Positions 1 to 10,333 of a stretch of DNA of 64,000 nucleotides are shown here, one piece after another (position 1 is the first letter of the stretch; every line of letters starts with the position of its first letter). Origin of the DNA: Acidimicrobiaceae bacterium (GTDB lineage Bacteria > Actinomycetota > Acidimicrobiia > Acidimicrobiales > RAAP-2); the NCBI GenBank assembly GCA_003138815.1, contig PLHD01000035.1, forward strand, positions 1 to 64,000, given 5' to 3'. Below the pieces are notes generated by a model. It did no database searches and was not told the DNA's origin. It saw only the letters and a program-made list of their open reading frames with translations. Both the position numbers and the translations under genes were made by a program.

Positions 1-29
1 GTGTCACACCGGATTCGTACCTTGAAGGC

Positions 30-548
30 ATGGGAAGAGTCCACCTCACTGGTTACGAGCACAGCGCTCCTTCGACCGTCGGCTCGTTCGTCGCCAACCT
101 TCCCGAGCTGCTGGGCTCGATGGCCGTCGATCCGCGCTGTCTGGTCGCGGTGGCGGAGTTCAGCGACGTTCGCTACGTGCAGTTCTGGGTCGAACCTGAC
201 GGAGGGGTCATCGCCGAGGTGATCTCGAACCTCAACATCGGCGACGCGGTCGCGCTGAGCCGTGCTGACGAGGGCATGCTTCGCGACATGGGCTGGTGCG
301 AGCCCACGCCTGGTCCGAATCCCAACTGGCGCTACGAGTCCCATGACGTGTCTGGCCTGATGCGGATCGTGGCGATGACGCGTCGCGCGGTCCTCGAGGT
401 GCTGGGCGAGAGGCCACGCAACGTCGTGCGTCTTCGAACGTGGTCAATGCAGCCCGACCCCACGCTCCCGAGCGACGTCGAGCGCGAGGAGAGCCGCGTG
501 CGCTACCGCGACGCGCTGCGCCAGATCGCTCGTCAACTCGACGACTAG
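30..548 (+). CDS. hypothetical protein, possibly TY-Chap/YbjN-like
   Basis: 172-aa ORF; plausible composition; family guess from overall pattern only. Confidence 0.55.
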   Translation: MGRVHLTGYEHSAPSTVGSFVANLPELLGSMAVDPRCLVAVAEFSDVRYVQFWVEPDGGVIAEVISNLNIGDAVALSRADEGMLRDMGWCEPTPGPNPNWRYESHDVSGLMRIVAMTRRAVLEVLGERPRNVVRLRTWSMQPDPTLPSDVEREESRVRYRDALRQIARQLDD

Positions 549-607
549 GCCCGCCTGACTCGTCTCTCGGCCCGCCTTCCTACACTGCATGGGACGAGGG
601 AGTCGCA

Positions 608-2515
608 ATGAGCATGCACGGTGGAGGGGGAGGCGCGCGGGGCGGCATGCGCTCGATGCAACGCGACCGCACCATTCTGGAGCACCGCATCAAGAAGGGA
701 ACGCTGCCGCGGATCGCGAAGTTCGCCAGGCCCTACAAGACGATCCTCATCATCTTCCTGTCGGCCGTCGTGCTGGACGCCGTCGTGAGTTCGATCGCGC
801 CACTGGTGCTTCGCGCCATCATCGACATCATCACCCAGAAGGGCGTTCACCGGGCCCTCGCCGGATCTCGTGAACACCTCATCATCTGGCTGGCCGTGCT
901 CACGGCCGCGCTGGCCATCGGCGACGCCTGCCTTTCCATGATCGAGCGCCGGCTCTCGTCCGTGATCGGCGAAGGCCTCATCTATGACTTGCGCGCCCGG
1001 GTCTTCGGCCACATCCAGGAGATGCCGATCGCCTTCTTCTCGCGTACCCAGACGGGCGCGCTGATCAGCCGACTGAACAACGACGTGGTCGGGGCTCAGC
1101 AGGCCTTCACCGACCTCTTCTCCAACGTCGTGGGTAACGTCATCCTGGTCGCCATCACCCTGGGCGTGATGTTCTACCTGAGCTGGCAGATCACCCTGCT
1201 GTCCTTGGTCTTGCTTCCGGTGTTCCTGATCCCGGCACGCCGGGTCGGTCGACGACTGGGCTCGCTCTTCCAGCGCGGGATGGAACTGAACGCGGAGATG
1301 AACATGGTGATGAGCGAGCGGTTCAATGTCGCCGGCGCCATGGTCGTGAAGCTCTTCGGACGGCCCAAGGACGAGCTCGACTACTTCGAGCGCCGCGCCG
1401 GCCAGGTGCGCGACATCGGCATCGACCAGGCCGTCTACCAGCGCTTCTTCTTCATCGCGCTGTCGCTGACGGCGTCGCTCGCCACCGCCTTCGCCTACGG
1501 GTTCGGCGGCGTCGAGGCCTTGAAGGGCACGCTGGCGGTGGGGACCGTGGTGGCGCTCACGGCCTACCTGACGCGCCTCTACGGGCCCCTGACCCAGCTC
1601 TCCAACCTCAACATCGACTACATGTCGGCGATGGTCAGCTTCGAGCGGCTCTTCGAGGTGCTCGACATCGAGCCGATGATCAAGGAAAGTCCGGGCGCGA
1701 TCGTCATTCCGGCGGGGCCCGCGGAGCTGACGTTCGCTCACGTGGACTTCTCCTATCCCGGCGCCGAGGAGGTCTCACTGGCCTCGCTCGAGGCGGTCGC
1801 GCGCTTGGACGACACCCCGCGCACGGAGGTCCTGCACGACTTGTCCTTCGAGGTCGCGCCGGGGTCGATGACGGCGCTCGTCGGTCCGAGCGGCGCGGGC
1901 AAGACCACGATCTCGCTGCTGGTGTCACGTCTCTACGACGTGGACAAGGGCTCGGTGAAGATAAACGGTGTCGACCTGCGCGACGCGACCACGGAGTCGC
2001 TCAACGCGACCGTGGGCGTCGTGACCCAGGACCCCCATCTCTTCCACGACACGTTGCGCGTCAACCTCAGCTTCGCCAAGCCCGACGCGAGCGACGCCGA
2101 GATCGAGGTGGCGCTGCGCGCGGCGCAGATCTGGAACCTCGTGGCGACCCTGCCGCTCGGGCTCGAGACGGTGGTGGGCGAGCGCGGCTATCGACTATCG
2201 GGGGGGGAGAAGCAGCGGGTGGCCCTGGCGCGGATGCTGCTCAAGTCGCCGCGCCTCGTGGTGCTGGACGAGGCCACGGCCCACCTGGACGCCGAGAGTG
2301 AAGCGGCGGTGCAGCGTGCGCTCGACGCGACGATGACGTCGCGCACGTCGCTGGTGATCGCGCACCGTCTCTCTACCATCCGAAACGCGGACCAGATACT
2401 GGTCGTGGCTGACGGGACGATCGTCCAGCGAGGCACCCACACCGAGCTGCTCGAGGCCGGCGGACTCTACCGGACCCTTTACGAGACCCAGTTCAGGGAC
2501 CAGGAGCCGACTTAG
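608..2515 (+). CDS. ABC transporter, fused permease and ATP-binding protein (exporter type)
   Basis: TM domain, Walker A GPSGAGKT, LSGGEKQR signature, VVLDEATAHLD; ATG 608 preferred over the ORF-track start 440. Confidence 0.93.
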   Translation: MSMHGGGGGARGGMRSMQRDRTILEHRIKKGTLPRIAKFARPYKTILIIFLSAVVLDAVVSSIAPLVLRAIIDIITQKGVHRALAGSREHLIIWLAVLTAALAIGDACLSMIERRLSSVIGEGLIYDLRARVFGHIQEMPIAFFSRTQTGALISRLNNDVVGAQQAFTDLFSNVVGNVILVAITLGVMFYLSWQITLLSLVLLPVFLIPARRVGRRLGSLFQRGMELNAEMNMVMSERFNVAGAMVVKLFGRPKDELDYFERRAGQVRDIGIDQAVYQRFFFIALSLTASLATAFAYGFGGVEALKGTLAVGTVVALTAYLTRLYGPLTQLSNLNIDYMSAMVSFERLFEVLDIEPMIKESPGAIVIPAGPAELTFAHVDFSYPGAEEVSLASLEAVARLDDTPRTEVLHDLSFEVAPGSMTALVGPSGAGKTTISLLVSRLYDVDKGSVKINGVDLRDATTESLNATVGVVTQDPHLFHDTLRVNLSFAKPDASDAEIEVALRAAQIWNLVATLPLGLETVVGERGYRLSGGEKQRVALARMLLKSPRLVVLDEATAHLDAESEAAVQRALDATMTSRTSLVIAHRLSTIRNADQILVVADGTIVQRGTHTELLEAGGLYRTLYETQFRDQEPT

Positions 2516-3291
2516 CCCATGGCGTGGGCGCCGCCGTCGACGTGGATCACCGATGCGGTGGTGCCACGCAGCAGCGGGGAAAGCAGGGCGATCGCGGCGT
2601 CCGAGACGGAGCTGCGGTCGTTCACGTCCCAGCCGAGCGGCGCGCGGTCGGCCCAGGTGTCCTCGAACAGCTGGAATCCGGGGATCGACTTGGCGGCCAT
2701 GGTGCGGATGGGTCCGGCGGCGAGCATGTTGATGCGGATCATGTCGACGCCGACCTCGCGCGAGAGGTAGCGCCCGAGCGACTCGAGGCCGGCCTTCATC
2801 ACGCCCATCCAGTCGTACATCGGATAGGCCCGCGAGCCGTCGAAGTCGAGCGAGATCACCGAGGCGCCGCCCAACGCTTCGCTCTTCTGCAGCAGGGGCC
2901 GAAAGGCCCCGACCAGCGCCGCCAGCGAGTAGGTCGAGATGTGCATGGCCGTGGCGACGTCCTCGAAGGGCGCGGTGAACATGCCGCTGCCGAGGCAGGT
3001 CTGGGGCGCGAAGCCGATGGCGTGCACGAGACCGTCAAGGCGGCCGAAGCGTTCCTCGACCTCCGTGACCGCTTCGGCGACCTGTGCGGGATCGGTGACG
3101 TCGAGCTCGATGATCTCGCCGACGTCGCCCAACTTGCGAACGGTGCGCCGGGTGATCGAGGTGCCCCTCCCGGCCCCCGACACGGCGATGGTGGCGCCCT
3201 CTTCGAGGGCCCGCTGAGCGATTCCGTAGGCCAGCGATTCATCAGTCAGAATGCCGGTAACAAGAATACGGTGGTTGGTCAGTAAGCCCAT
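2512..3291 (-). CDS. fabI: enoyl-ACP reductase, FabI/InhA-type SDR
   Basis: GLLTNHRILVTGILTDESLAYGIAQ N-terminus; YDWMGVMKAGLESLGRYLSREVG active-site segment. Confidence 0.93.
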   Translation of the reverse strand: MGLLTNHRILVTGILTDESLAYGIAQRALEEGATIAVSGAGRGTSITRRTVRKLGDVGEIIELDVTDPAQVAEAVTEVEERFGRLDGLVHAIGFAPQTCLGSGMFTAPFEDVATAMHISTYSLAALVGAFRPLLQKSEALGGASVISLDFDGSRAYPMYDWMGVMKAGLESLGRYLSREVGVDMIRINMLAAGPIRTMAAKSIPGFQLFEDTWADRAPLGWDVNDRSSVSDAAIALLSPLLRGTTASVIHVDGGAHAMG

Positions 3292-3334
3292 CTTGTTAGC
3301 GTACTTGGCAAGCACTAAATCGACGGGGACAATC

Positions 3335-3985
3335 ATGACGACGGTAGGCATACTCGGAGGAACTGGGCCCGCGGGCCGCGGAGTGGCGGTTCGACTGGCG
3401 AGCGGCGGCTGCGACGTGGTGCTCGGGTCTCGCGACGCTGAGCGCGCTCAAGCGTGCGCCCAGGCCCTCGTGGCGCGAGGAATCGATCGGATCACCGGCG
3501 CCGCCAATGAAGCGGCGGCCGAGTGCGACCTCATCGTTGTGGCCACTCCCTGGGACTCCGCGGTCGCCACGGTGAGCGCGCTGCGCTCGCAGTTGAAGGG
3601 CAAGACCGTGATCTGCATGGTCAACGCGCTGGCCCGAGAGGGTCGTGAGATGATTCCGGTCTATCCGCCCCGAGGTTCGATGGCCGCCCAGGTCGCCTTC
3701 GCGTTGCCCGAGAGCGTGATCGTCGGCGCCTTCCACCACCTGCCCGCCGCGCTGATGGAGGATCTCGACAGCGGACTGGACGCGGACGTCGTGATCTTCT
3801 CCGACCACGACGCCGCGCGCCAGCGGGTCGCCGAACTCGTGGACGCGACGCCTGGCCTTCACGCGGTCATCGCGGGCTCCATGTCGCTGGCCAGCGCCGT
3901 CGAGGCCTTCACCGCCGTGTGCATCTCGATCAACATCCGCCACAAGGCCCACAGCTACGTCATGTTGGCGGGACTCGCGCGCTGA
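3335..3985 (+). CDS. npdG: NADPH-dependent F420 reductase
   Basis: TVGILGGTGPAGRGVAVRLASGG Rossmann motif; IVVATPWDSA; family-typical length. Confidence 0.85.
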   Translation: MTTVGILGGTGPAGRGVAVRLASGGCDVVLGSRDAERAQACAQALVARGIDRITGAANEAAAECDLIVVATPWDSAVATVSALRSQLKGKTVICMVNALAREGREMIPVYPPRGSMAAQVAFALPESVIVGAFHHLPAALMEDLDSGLDADVVIFSDHDAARQRVAELVDATPGLHAVIAGSMSLASAVEAFTAVCISINIRHKAHSYVMLAGLAR

Positions 3986-5106
3986 TGGAGCTGTACGACA
4001 CCGCCCGCGGTGGCATCTTCACGCTCGACGCCGGACCGATCGTCACCATGTACAGCTGCGGGATCACGCCCTACGATTCGGCCCACCTGGGCCACGCCTT
4101 CGTCTACCTGACCTTCGACGTGCTCCAGCGCCGGCTGCGCGACGCCGGCCACGAAACCCGCTGCGTGCGCAACGTGACCGACGTCGACGACGACATCCTG
4201 CGCAAGGCCCGCGAGCTGGGAGTGAACTTCCTGGACCTCGCGGCCCAGGAGATGGTCAAGTTCGACCGCGACATGCAGCTCCTCAACCTGCTGCCCGTGT
4301 ACTCCGAGCCGCGCGCCACGGGGGCCATCCCCGAGATCCTGACGTTGATCGGCAGGACGTTCGATCAGGGATTGGCCTACGAGGTGGACGGATGCGTCTT
4401 CTTCGAGGTGTCGAAGTTCCCCCGATTCGGTCAGGTCAGCCACGAGAGCCGCGACGCCATGATCGAGCTGGCGGCCCAGCACGGCGGCAATCCCGATGAC
4501 CCTCGCAAGCGCGACCCGCTGGACTTCGTGCTGTGGCAGCCCTCGCTCGAGGACGAACCCTCCTGGGAGTCGCGCTGGGGCGCCGGACGACCGGGCTGGC
4601 ACATCGAGTGCTCGGCCCTGGCGCTGCGGGACCTCGGCGAGACCCTCGACGTGCACGGCGGAGGGCGCGACCTGGTCTTTCCCCACCACGAGTGCGAGGC
4701 GGCCCAGAGCGAGTCGGTCACTGGGGCGCCGTTCGTGAAGCACTGGCTCCACGTGGGACTGGTCGGTCTCGGCGGCGCCAAGATGTCCAAGTCCCTGGGC
4801 AACCTCGTGTTCGTCGAGGAGCTGGTGGCGCGGGCCGAGCCCGCGGCGGTGCGCCTCGCGCTGCTCGATCAGCACTACCGAGGCGACTGGGAGTGGCACG
4901 ACGAGACCCTGTCGCGCGCGCAGTCGCGACTGGCCACCTGGCGATCCACCCTGACCACCGGCCGCGCGAGCACGGTGATCGACGACGTGCGACGGGCCCT
5001 CGACGACGACCTGGACTGCCCCGCGGCCCTGCTCGCCATCGATGAAGCGGCGCTCGCGGGGTTCACCGTGGCTCCCGCGGCGGCGCTGATGGGCATTACG
5101 CTGTAG
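3985..5106 (+). CDS. mshC: MshC-like cysteine:glucosaminyl inositol ligase (CysRS paralogue)
   Basis: CGITPYD motif (MshC type; CysS has CGPTVYD), KMSKS, HIECSA and FPHHE zinc-site motifs, short C-terminus. Confidence 0.8.
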   Translation: MELYDTARGGIFTLDAGPIVTMYSCGITPYDSAHLGHAFVYLTFDVLQRRLRDAGHETRCVRNVTDVDDDILRKARELGVNFLDLAAQEMVKFDRDMQLLNLLPVYSEPRATGAIPEILTLIGRTFDQGLAYEVDGCVFFEVSKFPRFGQVSHESRDAMIELAAQHGGNPDDPRKRDPLDFVLWQPSLEDEPSWESRWGAGRPGWHIECSALALRDLGETLDVHGGGRDLVFPHHECEAAQSESVTGAPFVKHWLHVGLVGLGGAKMSKSLGNLVFVEELVARAEPAAVRLALLDQHYRGDWEWHDETLSRAQSRLATWRSTLTTGRASTVIDDVRRALDDDLDCPAALLAIDEAALAGFTVAPAAALMGITL

Positions 5107-5122
5107 GCGTAGAAAGGCCACA

Positions 5123-7105
5123 ATGTCCAACATCGAAGTAGTGCTGCCCGACGGCAGTGCCCGCAGCCTGTCCGAGGGCGCGACGGCGCTGGACCTGGCA
5201 ACGGCGATTGGCAAGCGCCTGGCCAAGGACGCCCTGGCCGCGGTGGTGAACGAACAGTTGGTCGACCTCAGCGCTGCGCTGCCCGACGGATCGACGGTCG
5301 CAATTGTCACTCCGGCCAGCGAAAACGGTCGCGAGGTGCTGCGCCATTCGACGGCCCACGTGCTGGCCCAGGCCGTCACGCGCCTGTGGCCGGGGGCGCA
5401 CTACGCGATCGGACCGGCCATCCGCGACGGCTTCTACTACGACTTCGCTCTGCCCGGCGGGGCGCGATTCAGCGAGGACGATCTGGCGCGCATCGAGGAG
5501 GAGATGCGCACGATCGTCGCCGAAAACCAGCCGTTCGTCCGCTCGGAGTACTCCATCGAGGAGGGACTCGAACTCTTCAGGGACCAGCCCTACAAGGTGG
5601 AGATCATCAATGCCGTCTCGGCCGGGGCCACCGGCGAGGAGCTCGCCGAGGTGGCGAGCCCGACGGTCGTGTCGACCTACTCGAACACCTCCGCGTTCCG
5701 CGACCTCTGCCGGGGTCCCCACGTGCCGAGCACCTCGCGCCTCGGATTCTTCAAGCTCATGAGGGTGGCGGGGGCGTACTGGCGCGGCGACGAGAAGAAC
5801 GAGCAGCTCCAGCGCATCTACGGCACCGCCTGGGAGTCCAAGGAGGCCCTCGCCGCGCACCTCGAGCAGCTGGCCCAGGCCGAGCTGCGCGACCACCGGC
5901 GTCTGGGCCAGGAGCTCGATCTCTTCTCGTTCCCCCCGGAACTGGGTCCGGGCCTGGCGGTGTTCCACCCCAAGGGCGGCACGATACGCCGGATCATGGA
6001 GGACTACTCGCGCAACCGTCACGTCGCCGGCGGCTACGAGTTCGTCAATTCACCCCACATCTCCAAGGCCGACCTCTTCGAGACCTCGGGCCACCTCGAG
6101 TGGTTCGCCGAGAGCATGTACCCGCCGATGGAGCTCGACGAGGGCCAGCGCTACTACCTCAAGCCGATGAACTGCCCCTTCCACATCTTGATCTTCAAGG
6201 CCCGCCAGCGCAGCTACCGTGAACTGCCGCTGCGCATGTTCGAGTTCGGCACGGTCTACCGCTACGAGAAGTCCGGCGTGGTGCAAGGCCTGACCCGGGT
6301 GCGCGGAATGACCCAGGACGACGCGCACATCTTCTGCACCCGCGACCAGATGGCCGACGAACTCACGAGCCTGCTGTCGTTCGTGCTCGACCTGCTGCGC
6401 GACTTCGGACTCAACGACTTCTACCTTGAGCTTTCGACCCGTCCCGAGGGCAAGGCCGTCGGCACCGACCAGGAGTGGCACGAGGCCGAAGAGACCCTCG
6501 CGAAGGTGGCCGAGTCGGCCGGCCTGGACCTCGTGCTCGACGAGGGTGGCGGCTCGTTCTACGGCCCCAAGATCTCGGTCCAGGCGCGCGACGCGATCGG
6601 ACGGACCCACCAGCTCTCCACCATCCAGCTGGACTTTCAACTGCCCCAGCGCTTCGACGCCACCTACATCGGGGCCGACAACTCTCGACATCGCCCGATC
6701 ATGATCCACCGCGCCCTGTTCGGTTCGGTCGAACGCTTCATGGCCATCCTCATCGAGCACTACGCCGGCAACATGCCCACCTGGATGAGCCCGGAGCAGG
6801 TGCGCGTGCTCGGCGTACGCGACACCCACGACGACTACGCCTACGACATCGCCGCCGCGCTGCGCCTGGAGGGCGTGCGGGTCCAAGTCGAGGCGGCCAC
6901 CGAGCCGCTGGGCGCGCGCATCCGAAAGGCCAAGTTGGAGAAGGTCCCCTACATCGTGGTGGTGGGCGACGACGACGTCGCTCACGGGACCCTCGGCATC
7001 AACGCGAGGGGCTCCAACGACCCCGAGCGCGGCGTCTTCCTCACCGACTTCCGCGACCGACTGCTGGGCGAGATCGTGAACCACGGATCGCCCGAGGCGC
7101 CGTAG
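5123..7105 (+). CDS. thrS: threonyl-tRNA synthetase
   Basis: TGS domain, class II motifs, MNCPFHILIFK, length 660 aa. Confidence 0.97.
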   Translation: MSNIEVVLPDGSARSLSEGATALDLATAIGKRLAKDALAAVVNEQLVDLSAALPDGSTVAIVTPASENGREVLRHSTAHVLAQAVTRLWPGAHYAIGPAIRDGFYYDFALPGGARFSEDDLARIEEEMRTIVAENQPFVRSEYSIEEGLELFRDQPYKVEIINAVSAGATGEELAEVASPTVVSTYSNTSAFRDLCRGPHVPSTSRLGFFKLMRVAGAYWRGDEKNEQLQRIYGTAWESKEALAAHLEQLAQAELRDHRRLGQELDLFSFPPELGPGLAVFHPKGGTIRRIMEDYSRNRHVAGGYEFVNSPHISKADLFETSGHLEWFAESMYPPMELDEGQRYYLKPMNCPFHILIFKARQRSYRELPLRMFEFGTVYRYEKSGVVQGLTRVRGMTQDDAHIFCTRDQMADELTSLLSFVLDLLRDFGLNDFYLELSTRPEGKAVGTDQEWHEAEETLAKVAESAGLDLVLDEGGGSFYGPKISVQARDAIGRTHQLSTIQLDFQLPQRFDATYIGADNSRHRPIMIHRALFGSVERFMAILIEHYAGNMPTWMSPEQVRVLGVRDTHDDYAYDIAAALRLEGVRVQVEAATEPLGARIRKAKLEKVPYIVVVGDDDVAHGTLGINARGSNDPERGVFLTDFRDRLLGEIVNHGSPEAP

Positions 7106-7605
7106 TGCCGTTGGAGCGTTTCGCGGCGGCGTGGCGCGAGCAGTACGTCTCGAGCACCATCGCGACCGACCACGCCGTCGAGGGCTCGTCCTGCGTCTTC
7201 TGCACCCTGGCGAGCGATGAGGTGAGCGAGTCAACGGGCGTGCTGTGGCGCAACGAGACGACGTTCGTGACGCTCAACGCGTACCCCTACGGCTCGGGGC
7301 ACCTGCTGGTGCTGCCGCGTCGCCACGTCGCGGGCCTGGGCGACCTGAGCGACGAGGAGTACGAGCAGTTCTTCCTCGCGTTGCGCCGCGTGGTGATCGC
7401 GCTCGAGGCGGCCTACGGGGCCGACGGAATGAACATCGGGATGAATTTGGGGCTCGCGGGGGGTGCGGGCATCCCCAAACACCTCCACGGGCACGTGCTG
7501 CCTCGCTGGAACGGCGACACGAATTTCATGACCTCGATAGCCGAAACCCGGGTTTTGCCCGAGTCACTGGCGTCCACGTGGCAGAAGGTTCACGCCGAGC
7601 TCTAA
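7105..7605 (+). CDS. HIT family hydrolase (Ap4A phosphorylase-like)
   Basis: HLHGHVLPRW histidine triad, SCVFC N-terminal motif; GTG overlaps thrS stop. Confidence 0.9.
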   Translation: MPLERFAAAWREQYVSSTIATDHAVEGSSCVFCTLASDEVSESTGVLWRNETTFVTLNAYPYGSGHLLVLPRRHVAGLGDLSDEEYEQFFLALRRVVIALEAAYGADGMNIGMNLGLAGGAGIPKHLHGHVLPRWNGDTNFMTSIAETRVLPESLASTWQKVHAEL

Positions 7606-7662
7606 CCCCTGCGGCGCCGGGCGTTGCCGTTAGACTCTGCGGCAAAGGGTCCGGAGGCTCAA

Positions 7663-8328
7663 TTGTTCGACGGAAAGTTTCGAAAGTCGGTAGACCAGAG
7701 GACGGCGCCGATCGGTCGCTGGCTGGTGCGCTTCGGCTTCGCCGCGGACGTGCTCACCGCCTCGGGTCTGGTCTTCGCCTGCGCGACGGCCTGGGCGATC
7801 GCCGTAGGCCATCATCACCTCGCCATACTCCTGCTCATCGCCACCGGAGCCCACGACCTCTTCGACGGTCCGGTCGCCAAGGCGTCGAATCGCGCCAGCC
7901 AGCGTGGCAGCTACTTCGACTCGGTCGTCGACCGGCTCTCGGACGCGGCGCTGCTCGGCGGGGTGGCCTACTACGTGACGGCCCACCATCACGGCCAGCT
8001 GGTGCTGCTGCCGTTCGCCATCGTCACCATGACCTTCATGATCTCCTACCAGCGCAGCAAGGCCGAGAGCCTGGGGCTGAACGCCAGGGGCGGGCTCATG
8101 GAGCGCGCGGAGCGGATGATTCTGCTCGGGGTGGCGCTGCTCGCGAACCAGATCTTCATTCCGGTGCTGTGGGTGATGCTGGTGCTCACGACGATGACCG
8201 CCCTCGGCCGATTCCGGCGGGTCTGGCAGATCGCCGACAGCCCGGCCCCGGCGCCCGCCAGGACAATGCGTGCCCATCAGCACACCAGTCGCCTGCGTCG
8301 AGGGCCGAGCCGCACGTCGCGTCGCTAG
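7663..8328 (+). CDS. pgsA: CDP-alcohol phosphatidyltransferase (PI-phosphate synthase-like)
   Basis: DLFDGPVAKASNRASQRGSYFDSVVDRLSD, a D-x2-DG-x2-A-R-like motif; TTG 7663 preceded by GGAGG; synteny with patA/pimA. Confidence 0.85.
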   Translation: MFDGKFRKSVDQRTAPIGRWLVRFGFAADVLTASGLVFACATAWAIAVGHHHLAILLLIATGAHDLFDGPVAKASNRASQRGSYFDSVVDRLSDAALLGGVAYYVTAHHHGQLVLLPFAIVTMTFMISYQRSKAESLGLNARGGLMERAERMILLGVALLANQIFIPVLWVMLVLTTMTALGRFRRVWQIADSPAPAPARTMRAHQHTSRLRRGPSRTSRR

Positions 8329-8330
8329 CC

Positions 8331-9218
8331 GTGACCGCCAGGGCACGAGTCGCCCTCTTCAAGTCCCTGGGCGCGCTGCTCGAGGCGCTGCCGGAGCGCG
8401 TGGACGTGTGGCTGGCCTGTCGCATCGCGAGCGTGGTGGGACGTCGCGCCACCGCGTCGCGCCGGAACCTTAAGGCCAACGTGTCGCGCGCGCTCGGCGC
8501 GCCCGGCGTCTCGGCCGACGAGGCGTTGGTGGAGCGATTCACCGACCGGGCGTTCGTCAGTTACGGCCAGTACTGGGCCGAAAGCGCGAAGCTGCCCGCG
8601 ATCGGGCGCTCCACTATCTATGACCGGTTCCGGATCTGCGAGGGGCTCGAGCATCTGGTCGAGGCGAGGCAGCGGGGCATGGGAACGGTCATTGCCCTTC
8701 CGCACGTCGGCAGCTGGGAGTGGGGCGGATCGTTCATGGCACAGCTGGACCTTCAGATGACGTGCGTGGCCGAGGACCTGGAGCCGCCGGCGCTCTTCGA
8801 GTGGTTCAAGCAGAAGCGCGAGTCGATCGGCATACGGATCGAGCCGCTGAACGCCCACGCCAGCACGGTGCTGCTCCAGACGCTGAAGGAGGGCGGGGTC
8901 GTCGGTCTGCTCTGCGACCGCGACATCCAGCACAACGGGATCGAGGTCGAGTTCTTCGGAGAAGTGGTGACCATACCCGCGGGACCGGCCACGCTGGCGC
9001 TTCGCACGGGGGCCACGCTGGTCGCGGCGGCGTGCTACGCGGGTCCCGGGCGCGACCACTTCGCGGTCATCACGCCGCCGATCGAGGCGCTGCGCAAGGG
9101 TCGGCTGCGCGACGACGTGACCCGGGTCACCCAGTCGGTCGCCCGCGAGCTCGAGGGTCTGATCCGACGGGCCCCCGAGCAGTGGCACGTCCTGCAGCCG
9201 CGGTTCACCGAGCCGTGA
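8331..9218 (+). CDS. phosphatidylinositol mannoside acyltransferase (LpxL/PatA family)
   Basis: ALPHVGSWEWGGSFM (HxxxxE-type motif); position between pgsA and pimA; GTG start within larger ORF 7245..9218. Confidence 0.85.
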   Translation: MTARARVALFKSLGALLEALPERVDVWLACRIASVVGRRATASRRNLKANVSRALGAPGVSADEALVERFTDRAFVSYGQYWAESAKLPAIGRSTIYDRFRICEGLEHLVEARQRGMGTVIALPHVGSWEWGGSFMAQLDLQMTCVAEDLEPPALFEWFKQKRESIGIRIEPLNAHASTVLLQTLKEGGVVGLLCDRDIQHNGIEVEFFGEVVTIPAGPATLALRTGATLVAAACYAGPGRDHFAVITPPIEALRKGRLRDDVTRVTQSVARELEGLIRRAPEQWHVLQPRFTEP

Positions 9219-10324
9219 ACCCGAGTCGAATCGCGCTGGTCTCGCCGTACGCGTTGGGGGTCTTCGGCGGGGTGCAGGAGCAGGTGATGGCCATGAGCCG
9301 CGAGCTCGGGCGGCGCGGTCACGAGGTGCTGATCGTGGCTCCGGACCGCCACGACCGGTCGTCGTGCGATACGGCGGCGACGGTGAAGCGCTTCGGGCGG
9401 CTGGTGTTGTTGCCGGCCAACGGCTCCAAGGCACCGCTCACCCTCTCGCCGCTGGCCAGCCGTCGGGCGCTGCGGTCTATTCGCGAGTTCGCCCCCGACG
9501 TGGTCCACTTCCACGAGCCGTTCGCTCCCTTGGTGGGTTGGGCGGCGCTGCGCGCGCACGCCGCCCCCGCGGTCGGCACGTTCCACCGCAGCGGCGCCGG
9601 TCCGGCGCTGGACCTCACCAGGCCCGTGCTGCGCGTGCTCGCCAAGGGCCTCGACGCCGCGGCGGCGGTGAGCGAGAGCGCGGCAACCACCATCGAGCGG
9701 GCCGCGGGTGTGCACGCCACGGTCCTCTTCAACGGGTTCGAGATGGACCGGTTCGTCGCCACGCCGCGCGAGCGATCGGCAGAGACGGTGCTTCTCACGG
9801 TCGGGCGCCTCGAAGAGCGCAAGGGGACCGCGCACGCCATCAGCGCCGTGCGGGCCCACAACGCCGGCAGCGAGAACCCGTGGCGACTCGTGGTGATAGG
9901 CGACGGCCCCCAGCGTGCCCGACTCGAGGCTCTGGCCGGCCACGACGAGATGGTCGTGTTCGCCGGAGCCGTGGCCGACGCCGACAAGCGGGCCTGGCTG
10001 CGCCGGGCGAACGCGCTGGTGGCTCCCGCCACGCACGGCGAGAGCTTCGGGCTGGTGCTGCTCGAGGCGATGGCGAGCGAGACGGTGGTCGTGGCGAGCG
10101 ACATCAGCGGCTACCGCGAGGCGGTGGGCGGGCACGGAGTCCTCTTCCCGCCCGGCGACGAGGCAGCCCTCGAGGCGGCAATCGCCAAGGCGCTCGCCGG
10201 CGAGACCCCGCAGGCCGTCGCGGCGGCGAAAGACTACGCCCAGGGCTGGTCCATGAGCGCTCTCGTGGACGCGTACGACTCTCTCTACGCCACGGCGCGC
10301 GAGCGATTCGAGGCCGCGCGGTAG
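9215..10324 (+). CDS. pimA: GT4 glycosyltransferase, PimA-like
   Basis: PYALGVFGGVQEQV N-terminus; GESFGLVLLEAMA Ex7E motif; GTG overlaps upstream stop. Confidence 0.85.
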   Translation: MNPSRIALVSPYALGVFGGVQEQVMAMSRELGRRGHEVLIVAPDRHDRSSCDTAATVKRFGRLVLLPANGSKAPLTLSPLASRRALRSIREFAPDVVHFHEPFAPLVGWAALRAHAAPAVGTFHRSGAGPALDLTRPVLRVLAKGLDAAAAVSESAATTIERAAGVHATVLFNGFEMDRFVATPRERSAETVLLTVGRLEERKGTAHAISAVRAHNAGSENPWRLVVIGDGPQRARLEALAGHDEMVVFAGAVADADKRAWLRRANALVAPATHGESFGLVLLEAMASETVVVASDISGYREAVGGHGVLFPPGDEAALEAAIAKALAGETPQAVAAAKDYAQGWSMSALVDAYDSLYATARERFEAAR

Positions 10325-10333
10325 CCTTGGTCC

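Noticed and set aside
1-222. 73-aa ORF at the window start
   Set aside because: Arg/Ser-rich out-of-frame reading of the 30..548 gene
7245-8330. N-terminal part of the 657-aa ORF 7245..9218
   Set aside because: Only the part from GTG 8331 is real (acyltransferase); the upstream part is out of frame over HIT and pgsA
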